Notes under the pieces: model-generated
Database searches by the model: none
What the model saw: the letters and a program-made list of their open reading frames with translations, nothing else
Told to the model about the DNA's origin: nothing
Made by a program: the position numbers and the translations under genes
DNA from: Zizania palustris
Lineage: Eukaryota > Streptophyta > Magnoliopsida > Poales > Poaceae
Assembly (NCBI GenBank): GCA_019279435.1
Contig: JAAALK010000079.1
Span: 109,738,664-109,802,663, forward strand
Direction: 5' to 3'
DNA: 64,000 nt
In this document: positions 1 through 10,499 of the stretch, piece after piece
How positions within the stretch are numbered: position 1 is the stretch's first letter
How the letters are laid out: each line of letters begins with the position of its first letter

Positions 1-435
1 TGCTTCTTCACCAGATGAAAGTACATTTGTTCCTTGCCTTGAGACTTTGTACAATGTTTGAATGCCACAACTGCTCACTTTAGCAGTGTACACACAAGTA
101 CAGATAACAGAACAGTCAAGGTAATGATGTCACATTGGATAGAGATGGCATTTGACATTTTGGTGCTCAGATTGAAGAAAGAAAGCTTAAAAAGCTGAAG
201 ATGACTAAGCCCTTAACTCCCTACAAAGTTTCATGACTGTAACAGGAAACTGGAGGTCAAGAAGCTTATATTTACAACACAGATACCTAAGATACATGCC
301 ACACCAGAAATTCAGCGGCTGACAATTCCACACCCTAAATGCAAAGGCCTAGATACCACACCCTAAACATTCAAGATTAAACATCCAAATTTCACCAGAA
401 CAAACTGGACTGTAACAATTTAGCTCAATGGTTTC
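1..435 (-). other. 3' flank / probable 3' UTR of the receptor kinase gene
   Basis: This stretch lies downstream of the receptor kinase stop codon on the minus strand. I see no coding potential of its own. It is moderately AT-rich and holds a short duplicated phrase (agataccacaccctaaa, near 308 and 350). It probably contains the 3' UTR and polyadenylation region, but no polyadenylation signal could be assigned with certainty. Confidence 0.45.
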
Positions 436-1627
436 TCATATGCTGATGAGATCAGGTGACAGTGAAGATGGTGAGTTTAGCTGCTGCTGTTCTTTGGCTT
501 CATTGGCCTCAATAGATTCAGCTGGCAGTACAAGATCAGACATAGCACATTCACCTCTCGGAGGCTCGTCTCCTTGCTTTGAAGTTGGCTTGGGAAGCTC
601 ACTAAGGATTTGCACAACCTCCCGCATCGTAGGTCGCTGCACACTCTGCTCCTCAACACAAAGCAATGCAACATAGAAGACGTGCATGACCTCAAACACC
701 GGCACAGTTGAGAGCCTAGGGTCCATGATCTTGATAACATGTTCCTTGTTCAAGTCGGTCATCGTCTTGACCCACTGGACAATGTCAACACCATCCCCAA
801 ACTCCCCTACCGGCTTCTTTCCAGTGATCAGCTCAAGCAGAACAACACCAAAGCTGTAGACATCACTCTTCTCATCGACCTTGAGTGTATATGCATATTC
901 TGTAAAATCAAAATCACAATACAATGCATGACTAGCCAATTTGAAGAGAGAGATTGTCTGCTGGAATAATAACAAGTCAAGACAAGACTACAGCAGAGAA
1001 ACAATAATGGTAACTAGGAATCTAACTGAGTTCAAATTATATACACGAAGCACGAGGAACCCTGGAATCGCCTGGATAGATATGTTACCTGGAGCAATAT
1101 AACCATAAGAGCCAGCAATTGCAGACATACACTCTGATGTGCCAGAGTCCTGCAAGAACTTGGCAAGCCCGAAATCAGCAACATGTGCTTCAAAATCGGA
1201 GTCAAGGAGAATGTTATTTGATTTGACATCGCGATGCAGTATCGGCAGTGCACAATCATGGTGCAGGTAGCAGAGCCCCTTCGCAGCCTCAACAGCAATC
1301 TTGTACCGAGTGTCCCAGTGTAAGTGGCCACCTTTCTTGCCATGGAGAAGCTCCCCCAGGCTGCCATTAGGCATATACTCATAAACCAGGAGGTTTGTCT
1401 CATTGTTGGAGCAGAAGCCAAGCAATCGCACAATGTAGCGATGTCGGATCCTACCGAGTGTTTGTATCTCTGCAGAAAACCCATGGTCATGGGAAGAACC
1501 ACGGCTCACCGCAGGAAGTCGCTTCACTGCAACATGCTCTCCATCTGGCATTGTCCCCTTATAGACAGTCCCAGCTCCACCTTTGCCAATGATGTTCTCC
1601 TCCTTCAGACTATCCAGCACATCATCG
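436..1627 (-). CDS. 3' part of the receptor kinase: protein kinase domain, two exons
   Basis: This part encodes the intracellular Ser/Thr kinase. Visible are the glycine loop GKGGAGTVYKG, the ATP-binding lysine in VAVKRL, the catalytic loop HRDVKSNNILLD, DFGLAKF, and APE split across the intron, then subdomain IX DVYSFGVVLLELITGKKP. HRD with Arg before Asp suggests an active RD-type kinase. A tail of about 70 residues follows, poor in conserved motifs. The donor is at 1088/1089 and the acceptor at 900/899. It is cut off from its own promoter and signal peptide by element A, so no normal protein would be made unless transcription starts from the element LTR. Confidence 0.88.
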
Positions 1628-1792
1628 TGTAAAGTGCGTAAAAGCTTGGCACTTCATCTGTGCAGCCTGCGTGTTAAATAGGGTGGAAATAGCCTCCACC
1701 GTGGCGCATTTACAGGGAGCAGTTACAGAGATAAAGATAATAACAGCTACAAAGATAAAGATAAGCTTACAAGAGAGTTTATCTAACTAACA
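1628..1792 (-). repeat. 3' LTR of element A (165 bp)
   Basis: It matches 6217-6381 with one visible substitution (position 1741 t versus a). TG..CA ends are present. Confidence 0.93.
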
Positions 1793-1803
1793 CACCCAAT
1801 CAA

Positions 1804-4800
1804 TCATAACTTACATAAGTTAAGATTGTATCGAAAATTTAGAAATTGTTGTTCAGGAAGAGCTTTGGTGAACCCATCAGCAAGTTGGTCTTTCGAAGAG
1901 ATAAAACGAACTTCAATAAGCTTTTGTGCAACTTGTTCTCTGACAAAGTGGAAATCAACTTCAATATGTTTGGTACGTGCATGAAAAACTGGATTAGCTG
2001 ACAAGTATTTTGCTCCAATATTATTACACCATAAGACTGCTGTCCTTGAGTGGGTAATCCCAAGTTCATCAAGTAACTTTCTTACCCACATAACTTCAGC
2101 GGTTACATTAGCAAGTGTCTTATACTCAGCTTCTGTACTAGACCTGGAAACTGTAGGTTGTTTTCGTGCACTCCATGAAATAAGGTTTGATCCCAAAAAT
2201 ACTGCAAAACCTCCCGTGGATCTTCTATCATCAACACATCCTGCCCAATCAGCATCTGAGAAGGCATGTATTATTGTAGACAATGATTTTTTTAATTTTG
2301 AGACCAAAAGATAAAGTTCCCTTGAGATATCTCAAAATTCGCTTTACTACTGCCCAATGATTTGTAGTAGGAGATTGCAAGTATTGACAAACCTTATTAA
2401 CAGAATAAGATATATCAGGACGAGTTAATGTCAAATATTGTAGAGCACCTACTGTACTTCTGTATCGTGTTGAATCTTCAGGACCTAGGTGATCGCCATC
2501 TCGAGACAATTTTTCATTTGCTAACAGTGGTGTATCAACAGGTTTGCACACTTCCATACCAACACGTTTTAGAATTTCAGTCACATATCTCTCCTGTGTT
2601 AGCAAAAGTTCACCTTGAATTTTTCTAACTTCTAATCCCAAAAAGTAGTGGAGATCTCCTAAATCTTTCAAAGCAAATTCTTCTGCAAGACCTTTTAACA
2701 AAGCTGAGGTTACTTCTGTGGAAGAGCTGGCAACTATTATATCGTCAACATAAACAAGAACAAGTACTGTATGGCCACCTTTGTTATAGAAAAATAAAGA
2801 AATATCAGCTTTAGATGGTATGAAACCAAGTTCTTGTAACCTCATACTTAATCTAGAATACCAAGCTCTTGGTGCCTGCTTAAGTCCGTACAAGGCCTTA
2901 TCTAATTTACATATATGATGTGGATATGTCTTATCTTCAAAACCAGGTGGTTGCCTCATGTAAACTTCTTCCTCTAAATATCCATGTAAAAATGCATTTT
3001 GAACATCTAACTGGCGCAAACTCCAACCTCTAGAGACTGCAATTGATAAAATCAATCTAATAGTTGTAGCTTTAACTGCAGGACTGAAAGTATCTTCATA
3101 ATCAATTCCGTACCTCTGTTTAAATCCTTTTGCCACTAGACGAGCCTTGTATCTATCTATTTGACCATCAGCTTTTCTTTTAATTTTATACACCCACTTA
3201 CAGTCGATAATATTTTTATCAGCCCAGGAAGGAACTAAATGCCAGGTCTTATTATGTATCAATGCAGAGTATTCGCTATCCATTGCAAGTTTCCAGTTTT
3301 TATCACCAAGAGCTTCTTGTAAATTTAATGGCTCACCCGTAGTAGATAAACATGTGTACCTTATACTTCCATCCTTATACACTTTGGGTTTATATACTCC
3401 TCTTTGTGATCTGGTGACAGGTCTTGAAATATATTGATTTTCTGGGAGTATATCAGAAGAGCTAGCTGAAAGTATATCATCATCGCCCACAAAAGATCCG
3501 GCGTTAGGCACACTAGGTCCAGAGTCAGCCATAGAAGATCCTGAATCAGCCATAACTCCTTCGTTGTGTTCCATCTGATGAACAGTACTCATTGTATGTG
3601 CTGCATGTTCTCCTGGTGGTTGCAGCCCTGTTACTTCTCTGGTGTGCTGCTGCTGTCCCACGTGCTCGGCAGTGGCTTCCTCGAGAATATGCGATGCATG
3701 TGCTACAGGAACAAGTGTCGGTGATGAAGCTGCACAATGCAGCGATATAAAATACTGTGATGTGTTGCCAATTTCTTCGCTTCTTGGTTCTGACTTTGAA
3801 TTACTCTGTATGTTATCTTCTTCTCCTGTAGTACACTCACGAGAAATATTAGTATGCACATTAATTGATTGATCAGTAGTACAGACCCCCCCACGATCAG
3901 TTGAACTTGAAGGAGGCAAAAAATTAGAGGGCAATAGAAGAATCTCTGAGCGAAGCCGTGCTCCTGCGTTGGATTGAAGATGAGCAAAGGGATAAAGATT
4001 TTCATCGAAAGTCACATCTCGAGAGATATAGATCCTACCAGAGGATATATCCAAACATTTAAAACCTTTATGAAGGCTGCTGTATCCTAGAAAAGCGCAT
4101 TGCACGGAGCGAAATGCAAGCTTTCTGGTATTATACGGCCGAAGATTTGGCCAACAAGCGCATCCAAAGATGCGAAGAGAATCATAAACGGGATTTTCAT
4201 GAAATAGTTTTTCAAGGGGAGTAGCAAACTGAAGGGTTTTAGTAGGGAGTCGGTTTATGAGATAGGTAGCTGTCACAAATGCTTCATCCCAATATTTAAG
4301 AGGCATGGAGGCCTGAGCTAAAAGAGATAACCCAACTTCAACAATATGACGGTGTTTTCTTTCAGCAGATCCATTTTGTTGGTGAGCATAAGGACATGAA
4401 ACATGGTGGGAGATGCCTATTTGTTTAAAGAAATGGTTTAGAGTCTGATACTCTCCTCCCCAATCCGTTTGCATTGTTTTGATTTTTCGGTCAAATAACC
4501 GTTCAACGAGGGTTTGAAATTCACGAAAATTTGCAAAAACTTCGGATTTTTGCTTCAAAAGATAGATCCAAGTAAATTTGCTAAAATCATCAATAAAACT
4601 GACATAATAAGAATTGTTTCCAATGGAACAAGGAGCAGGACCCCAAACATCTGAGAAAATAAGTTCTAAAGGGACTGTGGACATGCTAATGGATTTTGGA
4701 TAGGGCAGTTGGTGGCTCTTGCCTTTTTGACAAGCATCACACACAAACTCTGCACTGGATTCACTAGACACTAAAAGTTTGTTTTGACTAATGACTTTGT

Positions 4801-6180
4801 TGACGATAGCAAAGGAAGGGTGGCCCAGACGGTTGTGCCACTTTATTGGTGATGGTTTGATGGCACCATAAGCTTGCTTGGAAATTCCTCTCATAAAGGC
4901 CACAGGGGGCAAGCGATAGAGGCCACCTTCACATCTGCCTCGAAGAAGAAGGCTCTTCGTTGCCTGATCCTTAATCAAAAAGAAAGATGGGTGAAGCTCC
5001 ATAAAAGCATTATTATCTCTAGTGAATCTATGTGCAGAGACAAGATTTTTTCTGGTGGAAGGAACATGAAGCACATTTTAAGATGCAGATCGCGTGAGGG
5101 AGTACGTACAATAGCCTGACCAACATGATTAATATGCATACCTATCCCATTTGCCGCATGGACCTGCTCATTCCCATTGTATTTGTCTCTTACTGTCAAC
5201 TTGTCGAGGTCAGCAGTGATATGATCTGTAGCTCCAGTGTCCACATACCAGTTTGAATCAGCACCATGTGCAGACGTGATAGCCGATGCACTCCTTTCTT
5301 CACCTTGGAACGAGGTATCAAACCTCTTCCAACACTTGATCACCGTGTGACCGATTTTTCCACATAATTGACATGTGGGTCGATTGCCACTGTTGCGGTT
5401 GTCAGTGCGACCACCGCCGCGCCAATTGCCACGGCCACGGCCACCGCCACCGCCGCGCCCACGACCATCTGGGCCTCCACCACGTCCTCCACGTGACGCG
5501 CTGTTGACAGATGACCTCGAACCTCCCTGTTGCAGTTCGAGGCGCATCTCAAAATTCATTAGTTGCGAATAAACTTCGCTTACCAAGACGGGATCCCTTC
5601 TTGTCGCAATTGAAGATACCACCGGGTTATAATCAAAATCTAACCCAGCCAGGATATAAGAGATTAAATCTTCATCATCAAGAGGACGTCCCGCAGACGC
5701 CATCTCATCTGCGTATCCTTTCATCTTGCCCACATATTCCGCAACTGACAAGTTGCCTTTTACTGTGGTAGATAACGCCATGCGAGTGTTGATGACACGT
5801 GCTCGCGACTGAGACGCGAACAAATCTTCAATGGCCGTCCACACATCGGCCGCCTTCGTGAGCGTGGCCACCTGAGCCAACACGTCATGTGAGAGAGACG
5901 TGAGCAGGTAGCTCAAGACCTGCTGTTCCTGCGCCATCCACTGCGCGTAGAGAGCATTTATCACGGTCTCTGACACCTCATTGCCTTCTTTGTCTTTGCT
6001 GGTCACAACAATTGTTGCCGATGGTGCTTTGAGCGTTCCATCTAAGAAACCAGCCATCTGTGCGCCTCTTAGCGTGGCTAGTACTTGAGCCTTCCACAGA
6101 ACATGATTGTTCTTGGTGAGCTTTTCCGTCACAGCCTGACCATGGAGCGACGGTGAGGAGGAAAAAGAGGAAGAGGCCAT
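1804..6180 (-). pseudogene. Element A gag-pol polyprotein, two frameshifts
   Basis: The start at 6180 (MASSSFSSSP) is the first Met after the leader. Gag has the copia gag core and a C-x2-C-x4-H-x4-C knuckle. The protease has DTGATDHIT. Integrase has the H-H-C-C finger (WHNRLGH, CDAC) and the DDE core with NGSAERKH. RT has the YVDDIIVAS catalytic motif, and RNase H has DADWAGC and the SSTEAEY motif. The frame is lost in a short A run around 5076-5080 (end of protease/start of integrase) and in another A run around 2286-2293 (start of RNase H). All other domains read cleanly, so it was probably functional until recently. The stop is at 1804. Confidence 0.88.
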
Positions 6181-6200
6181 AGTAGATTGGTCGGTGGAAT

Positions 6201-6216
6201 CTTGGCTCTGATACCA
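6201..6216 (-). other. Primer-binding site of element A (initiator Met tRNA)
   Basis: The minus strand reads TGGTATCAGAGCCAAG directly next to the 5' LTR. TGGTATCAGAGC is the standard plant copia site complementary to the 3' end of initiator methionine tRNA. Confidence 0.9.
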
Positions 6217-6381
6217 TGTAAAGTGCGTAAAAGCTTGGCACTTCATCTGTGCAGCCTGCGTGTTAAATAGGGTGGAAATAGCCTCCACCGTGGCGCATTT
6301 ACAGGGAGCAGTTACAGAGATAAAGATAAAAACAGCTACAAAGATAAAGATAAGCTTACAAGAGAGTTTATCTAACTAACA
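6217..6381 (-). repeat. 5' LTR of element A (165 bp)
   Basis: It is the partner of 1628-1792 and is adjacent to the primer-binding site. Read on the minus strand it starts TGTTAGTTAG. It is the first element sequence met by a transcript coming from the receptor gene promoter. Confidence 0.93.
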
Positions 6382-8446
6382 CATCGCAGGTGAAGTCAAG
6401 ACGCTGGAAGGCAGTGAGCCTCCAAGCACGTGCCTCACTGGCTTTCTTCAGTGACCAGGCCTTCAAGATTGCCATGGCAGCAAATGCAATGGAGAAGGCA
6501 AGCAAACCAAGGACGATCAGCAGCTTGAAGATATTGGACAACCCACCATGGCTTCGTTCACCATGGTCAGTGCCAGCAGCACCAGGGCGGCATGGCCTGA
6601 GGTATGGTCCACACAAGTCCGGGTTGCCGATGAAGGACGTGGCATTGAAGTAGCTGAATTGCCCTGTCGCCGGCACGAGCCCAGACAGGTTGTTGTATGA
6701 GAAGTCCACAGCTGTGAGGCTCTGCATTGCAGCAATGGTGGCAGGTATCTCACCATCAAGCTGGTTCCTTGAAAGGTTCAGATAGTTCAGTATCCGCATG
6801 CCAGATATGGCCGGTGGTATCTCCCCGGACAGATTGTTCCGGCTGAGGTCCAGGTAGGTGAGCAGCCAGCATTTCCCAATGTCCGGCAGCATGCTGCCCT
6901 CGAACAAATTGCTGCTAAGGTCAGCCTTGGAGAGCTGCTGCAGCTGCCCAATGTCTGGCGGGATTGTGCCGGTGAATGCATTCTGATCAAGAAGCAATTT
7001 TTGCACCCCAGAGAAGCTCCCGATGAACGCTGGCAGTGCACCAGTGAGCTGGTTGTTGGAAAGACTAATCTGTCCAAGGTTCAGGGCGCCGGTGCCCGAC
7101 ACAACCGGGAAGCCGCCGGACAGGAGGTTGTTCTGCAGCTCCACCTGCGTCAGCTCCGGCAGCTCGAAGAGACCTTCCGGGATGGAGCCATTGAGGTAGT
7201 TCTCGCCGAGGCGGATGCGCATGAGCGACTTGCATTTCCCGAGGGAGTACGGGATTGCGCCGAAGAGGGAGTTGCCGAGAGCGATGAGCGTCTCCAGCTT
7301 GCCTCCGGCGCAGAGGTCCGGCGGGAGGGTGCCTGTGAGCCTGTTCGATGAGAGGTCAAGCAGCTGGAAGCGGCCGTTTCGGCCGAGGCGGCGCGGGATG
7401 CCACCGGTGAAGTTGTTCTCCCACAGCTGTAGCACCTCGAGGCTGGGCAGATCTCCAACGAACTCGGGGATGTCTCCGCTGAGCTTGTTGCGAAAGAGAT
7501 TGAGCAAGGTGAGGTTCTTGAGGTCCGCGAAACTCACCGGAATCTTGCCGGAGAGCGCGTTGTTCGACAGGTCCAATGAGCTGAGGCTCACAAGCCGCCC
7601 CAGCTCCGGCGGGATGCCACCGGTGAGGCCGTTCACCTGCAAGAACAGCGTGTCCAGATTCGCAAGATTCCCCAGCTCTGTTGAGATCTCACCGGAGAGG
7701 CCGCAGTTGGCCGCGTCAAGTCGGACGAGGTCCGTCATGTTCCCCAGCTCAGGCGGTATCCCGCCGGAGTAACTATTGAAGTAGCCAATGTAAAGCTCCT
7801 TGAGACTCGTCAGGTTGCCCAATTCCGGAGGTATCTTCCCGGACAGCTCGTTGCCGGAGACGGCGAGGTATTGCAGCCTCCCCCACCGAGCGTATTCTGG
7901 CGGAATCTCCCCAGAGAAGAAGTTTCCGCCGAGGTGGAGGTGACGGAGCTGCGTCATCTCCACCACATCCAGCGGTAGCAGGCCGGTGAGGTTGTTGTTG
8001 TACACATCAAGAACCCGGAGCACGCGGAGGCCCACGAGGGCCGGCGGGAAGGTGCCATTGAGCCCGTTGTTGGAGAGGTTGAGGAGGGTAAGGAACGGCA
8101 GCCGAGAGAGCGACGCCGGGATGTGGCCCGATAGCGCGTTCGCGGCGAGATTGAGCCGCGCGAGGTGCTGCAGCCGGGAGAGCGCCGGCGGGACAGCCCC
8201 AGAGAGGTTGCGCCCAGAGATGTCGAGCCCCACGACCGCGGCGCGCGCGTTGCATGTCACGCCGGACCACGCGCACGGGTTACTAGCCCCTCCGCTGGTG
8301 ATGTCCCACGACGAGAGCGCGCCGGTCGGGTCCTCGAGCGCCGCCTTCGCCGCAAGAAGCGCGTCCACGTCGCCAACCTCGCCCGCCGTCTCGGCGGGCA
8401 GAAGGATGGCGACGCCGACGAGGAGAAAGAGGCAGTGATGGCGCAT
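6368..8446 (-). CDS. 5' part of the receptor kinase: signal peptide, LRR ectodomain and transmembrane segment
   Basis: The start at 8446 is chosen because it opens with a hydrophobic signal peptide (residues 1 to about 22). An LRR N-terminal cap with NPCAWSGVTC follows near residues 55-64, then about twenty tandem LRRs with the LxxLxLxxN-L-G-IP pattern, a C-terminal cap ending in PDLCGPYLRPC, and a transmembrane segment at about residues 640-661 with a following K/R-rich stop-transfer. The frame enters the LTR of element A after residue 688 and stops after four LTR-encoded or hybrid codons, giving 692 residues. If transcribed and polyadenylated in the LTR (the element has the same orientation), this would be a membrane-anchored receptor lacking the kinase. 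GC content is high, as is usual for 5' ends of grass genes. Confidence 0.88.
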   Translation of the reverse strand: MRHHCLFLLVGVAILLPAETAGEVGDVDALLAAKAALEDPTGALSSWDITSGGASNPCAWSGVTCNARAAVVGLDISGRNLSGAVPPALSRLQHLARLNLAANALSGHIPASLSRLPFLTLLNLSNNGLNGTFPPALVGLRVLRVLDVYNNNLTGLLPLDVVEMTQLRHLHLGGNFFSGEIPPEYARWGRLQYLAVSGNELSGKIPPELGNLTSLKELYIGYFNSYSGGIPPELGNMTDLVRLDAANCGLSGEISTELGNLANLDTLFLQVNGLTGGIPPELGRLVSLSSLDLSNNALSGKIPVSFADLKNLTLLNLFRNKLSGDIPEFVGDLPSLEVLQLWENNFTGGIPRRLGRNGRFQLLDLSSNRLTGTLPPDLCAGGKLETLIALGNSLFGAIPYSLGKCKSLMRIRLGENYLNGSIPEGLFELPELTQVELQNNLLSGGFPVVSGTGALNLGQISLSNNQLTGALPAFIGSFSGVQKLLLDQNAFTGTIPPDIGQLQQLSKADLSSNLFEGSMLPDIGKCWLLTYLDLSRNNLSGEIPPAISGMRILNYLNLSRNQLDGEIPATIAAMQSLTAVDFSYNNLSGLVPATGQFSYFNATSFIGNPDLCGPYLRPCRPGAAGTDHGERSHGGLSNIFKLLIVLGLLAFSIAFAAMAILKAWSLKKASEARAWRLTAFQRLDFTCDVLVR

Positions 8447-8834
8447 TGGAACGCGCGGCCTAGTTTGCTTCGCTGCAGGAGTGGAGTCAAAAAAGAGTGG
8501 CAGTGAACAGCACTGGAGACAGCAGAGCTTGCCTCCCTCCTTACCATGGAGTGACCATTCTTGGAATCTCCAAGTGGCTACCGGTTAATAAGTAAAAACA
8601 TGTGATTCTTCGTTGGATTTTTCTTTAGCATTTTAGTTTTAATAGTATTGTTAAAAATTTATTAATTAATGATTACGAATTTTAATAAAATATTAGGTTT
8701 ATTAGATACATCATAATAACATAATCAACACTAAATTAAAAATAAGTAATTAATTAAATCGATAAATTATTATTGTTAGGAATAAGTCTACGTAACCCTT
8801 CACGTATTGCTAATTAATTATTTAATTTATTGAC
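8447..8834 (-). promoter_or_regulatory. 5' flank of the receptor kinase, cut off by the gypsy LTR
   Basis: Only 388 bp separate the receptor start codon from the gypsy LTR. The proximal ~150 bp is of mixed composition and probably 5' UTR or core promoter; the distal part (8585-8834) is very AT-rich intergenic DNA. No convincing TATA box could be assigned. Any more distal promoter elements are separated from the gene by the 11-kb gypsy element or are missing. Confidence 0.4.
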
Positions 8835-9327
8835 TGTTGGGGGAAAATATTCCATCTTCAGGGTTATTGCAGTGACGAGATAAAGACTGGTGATTAAGAC
8901 GAAGACTTCCAACATATAATTTCGGAGATGCATCAAGTCAAGTTCAAAGTATGACGACGGGCTCTAGTTCGGAGTATACCTTCGAACTTGGACTCTTCCG
9001 GAAACTTCTTTGCCAGCTAAGATGGAAGACTTATCTTCTTTCATTAGATTAGTTTTTTACCATTTTAGCCCTATTAAGGGTACCGAATAGTTCCCACTAT
9101 GTCGGTTGTAATAGAGGGATAAAAAGGTCTTTTGCTTAATGTTTGGGCCTATAAATAACCCCCGTTTAACCCTGTAATACGAACCGAATACAAGTTATTC
9201 AATACACACTTTCAAACTATTCTAAGTTATTATCCTTTCGGAGGCTTGGAATAGTTGCCTTCGCAAACACTTCGTTTGTTAGTTTCTAATCTTCAGAAAC
9301 CTGTTAGCGTAATCTTTTACGCCAACA
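8835..9327 (+). repeat. 5' LTR of element G (493 bp)
   Basis: It begins TGTTGGGGGAAAATATTCC and ends GCCAACA. It matches 19633-20125 at about 98 percent by eye and also two solo LTRs at 41323-41816 (inverted) and 41883-42377. Confidence 0.92.
9150..9157 (+). promoter_or_regulatory. TATA box of the element G LTR
   Basis: TATAAATA follows gggcc. It is repeated at 19948-19955 in the 3' LTR and at 42200-42207 in the plus-strand solo LTR. It points away from the receptor kinase. Confidence 0.65.
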
Positions 9328-9329
9328 GT

Positions 9330-9347
9330 TGGCGCCGTCCGTGGGGA
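9330..9347 (+). other. Primer-binding site of element G
   Basis: TGGCGCCGTCCGTGGGGA lies 2 bp after the LTR. The first eight or nine bases match the usual grass gypsy site, thought to pair with an aspartate-type tRNA; the rest differs, so the exact primer tRNA is uncertain. Confidence 0.65.
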
Positions 9348-9389
9348 ACCTAGTCCAAAAAACTTCGTTCTCTACCAACTTCTTACACC

Positions 9390-10442
9390 ATGCCTCCTAA
9401 GCGGAGTGCAGCCAGTAATCCTGTTCGAAGGTCCCCCCGGACCTCCGGAGTAAGATCTTCAGATACAGTTGAGGTCGGAGGACCTTCGACGTTTCCTCCA
9501 CCTCAAACTCCGGAAGGGATTCTCATTCCTCGAGCATACGGAGTTCCTCCGCCAACTCCATCTATACTTCGGCTAGCCGGAGTCCCTCTTCCACCTCAAG
9601 TTCCACTCCGAACTGATCCCTACAGTTCTCAAGTCCCGGAAGATCCTTCCGGAGGAGATGAAGACAATCTTGGTGATATGGCCGCCCAAATGGCCAGTCT
9701 CCAAGCCGAAGTTGCAAGGTGGCGGCAAGAAGCCGCGAATAGGCTTCGCTCTCAACCCACCCCAACCATTCCTGAAGTGCCTGAAGACGACGAGGTTATT
9801 TATCCTGAAGCCCCAGAGAATGCCTCCTTCGATACCGGGTCTCCGCTGCATCCCAAGTTGCAGAAAGTATGCTTCGACCCCAAGTTCAAAACTTCGAAGC
9901 TTTGCAAGTATGCCGGAGATGAAGATCCTGGAGAATTTGTCCGTTCTTATGCTCTAGCAATTGAAGCTAGTGGAGGAGTGCGGGACACCATGGCAAAATG
10001 CTTTCCCCTAGCTGTTCAAGGAGTGGCATTGCGGTGGTTCTGGTCCTTGAAGCCAGGATCAATTAATTCATGGGGGCAGCTGAAGAAGAAGTTCGTAAGC
10101 AATTTCCAAGGCACCTTCGTGCCCCCAATGTCAACGGGAAGTCTTTTCCAGGTGAAGCAGCTCCCTGGAGAGACATTGAGACAATACTTCAAGCGCTTCG
10201 CTCATACGAAGTCGCAGATCCGAGGGTTGACTACGTCTTCAGTAGTTGACGCAGCTCGAGAGGGAGTCATTCATCCAGACCTCCTTGATAAACTTCACCG
10301 GAAAATCATATCTTCTGTTTCTCAGTTGATGTCATATTTCGAAGAGTATGCGAGGTCAGAAGAAGGATGGCTTCGGAGAACCGCTGCAACCCCGTCGATA
10401 TTGCAAGAAGTGAAATTGGGAGTGAAAACTTCAGCACGGTAG
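9390..10442 (+). CDS. Element G gag
   Basis: The 350-residue reading frame starts with a basic, proline-rich segment (MPPKRSAASNP), followed by a short coiled coil (about residues 95-115, AAQMASLQAEVARWRQEA) and the Retrotrans_gag core (about residues 165-320, with ALRWFWSLKPGSINSW, FVSNFQGT and LPGETLRQYFKRF). It would form the virus-like particle. The frame stops at 10440 before the zinc-finger region, which continues in another frame (C-C-I-H-G..H-A-T-D-T-C at about 10622-10675), so a frameshift lies near 10440-10500. Confidence 0.85.
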   Translation: MPPKRSAASNPVRRSPRTSGVRSSDTVEVGGPSTFPPPQTPEGILIPRAYGVPPPTPSILRLAGVPLPPQVPLRTDPYSSQVPEDPSGGDEDNLGDMAAQMASLQAEVARWRQEAANRLRSQPTPTIPEVPEDDEVIYPEAPENASFDTGSPLHPKLQKVCFDPKFKTSKLCKYAGDEDPGEFVRSYALAIEASGGVRDTMAKCFPLAVQGVALRWFWSLKPGSINSWGQLKKKFVSNFQGTFVPPMSTGSLFQVKQLPGETLRQYFKRFAHTKSQIRGLTTSSVVDAAREGVIHPDLLDKLHRKIISSVSQLMSYFEEYARSEEGWLRRTAATPSILQEVKLGVKTSAR

Positions 10443-10499
10443 CAAGAGCCTAGCTTCGAGTTCAACATGACAGGCGTAGGGGGCAAAAGCATCCTCATT

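Larger units (their letters stand above)
1628..6381 (-). mobile_element. Element A: Ty1/copia retrotransposon (Ale/Retrofit-like), full length with TSD
   Basis: The 4754-bp element has 165-bp LTRs beginning TG and ending CA, which differ by one visible substitution. Target duplication CATCG lies at 1623-1627 and 6382-6386. The element is on the minus strand, the same orientation as the host gene. The primer-binding site is next to the 5' LTR (6201-6216). Domain order gag, protease, integrase, RT, RNase H identifies copia; the very short LTR and the CQLCGKIGHTVIKCW zinc knuckle fit the Ale/Retrofit lineage (inference). Two single-base homopolymer frameshifts break gag-pol. Near-identical LTRs indicate a recent insertion. 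Confidence 0.93.
436..8446 (-). pseudogene. BAM/CLAVATA1-clade LRR receptor-like kinase gene, interrupted by a copia retrotransposon
   Basis: This gene encodes a plasma-membrane LRR receptor kinase of the LRR-XI group that, in the BAM/CLV1 clade, perceives CLE peptides and controls meristem size and vascular or anther development. Coding exon 1 runs 8446-6387 and resumes at 1627-1089; exon 2 is 899-436; the GT-AG intron is 900-1088 and splits the APE motif codon, the classical position for this clade. Without the insertion the exons total 3063 nt, i.e. 1020 residues, the normal family length. Element A (1628-6381) sits between the transmembrane region and the kinase and is flanked by the duplication CATCG. 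I see no other stop or frameshift, so the locus is best called an insertion allele rather than an old pseudogene. The BAM clade call rests on overall similarity as I recall it; which paralogue this is cannot be decided here. Confidence 0.9.

Noticed and set aside
8165..8547. Open frames opposite or shifted to the receptor 5' exon
   Set aside because: They are GC-rich shadow frames over a clearly coding LRR exon.
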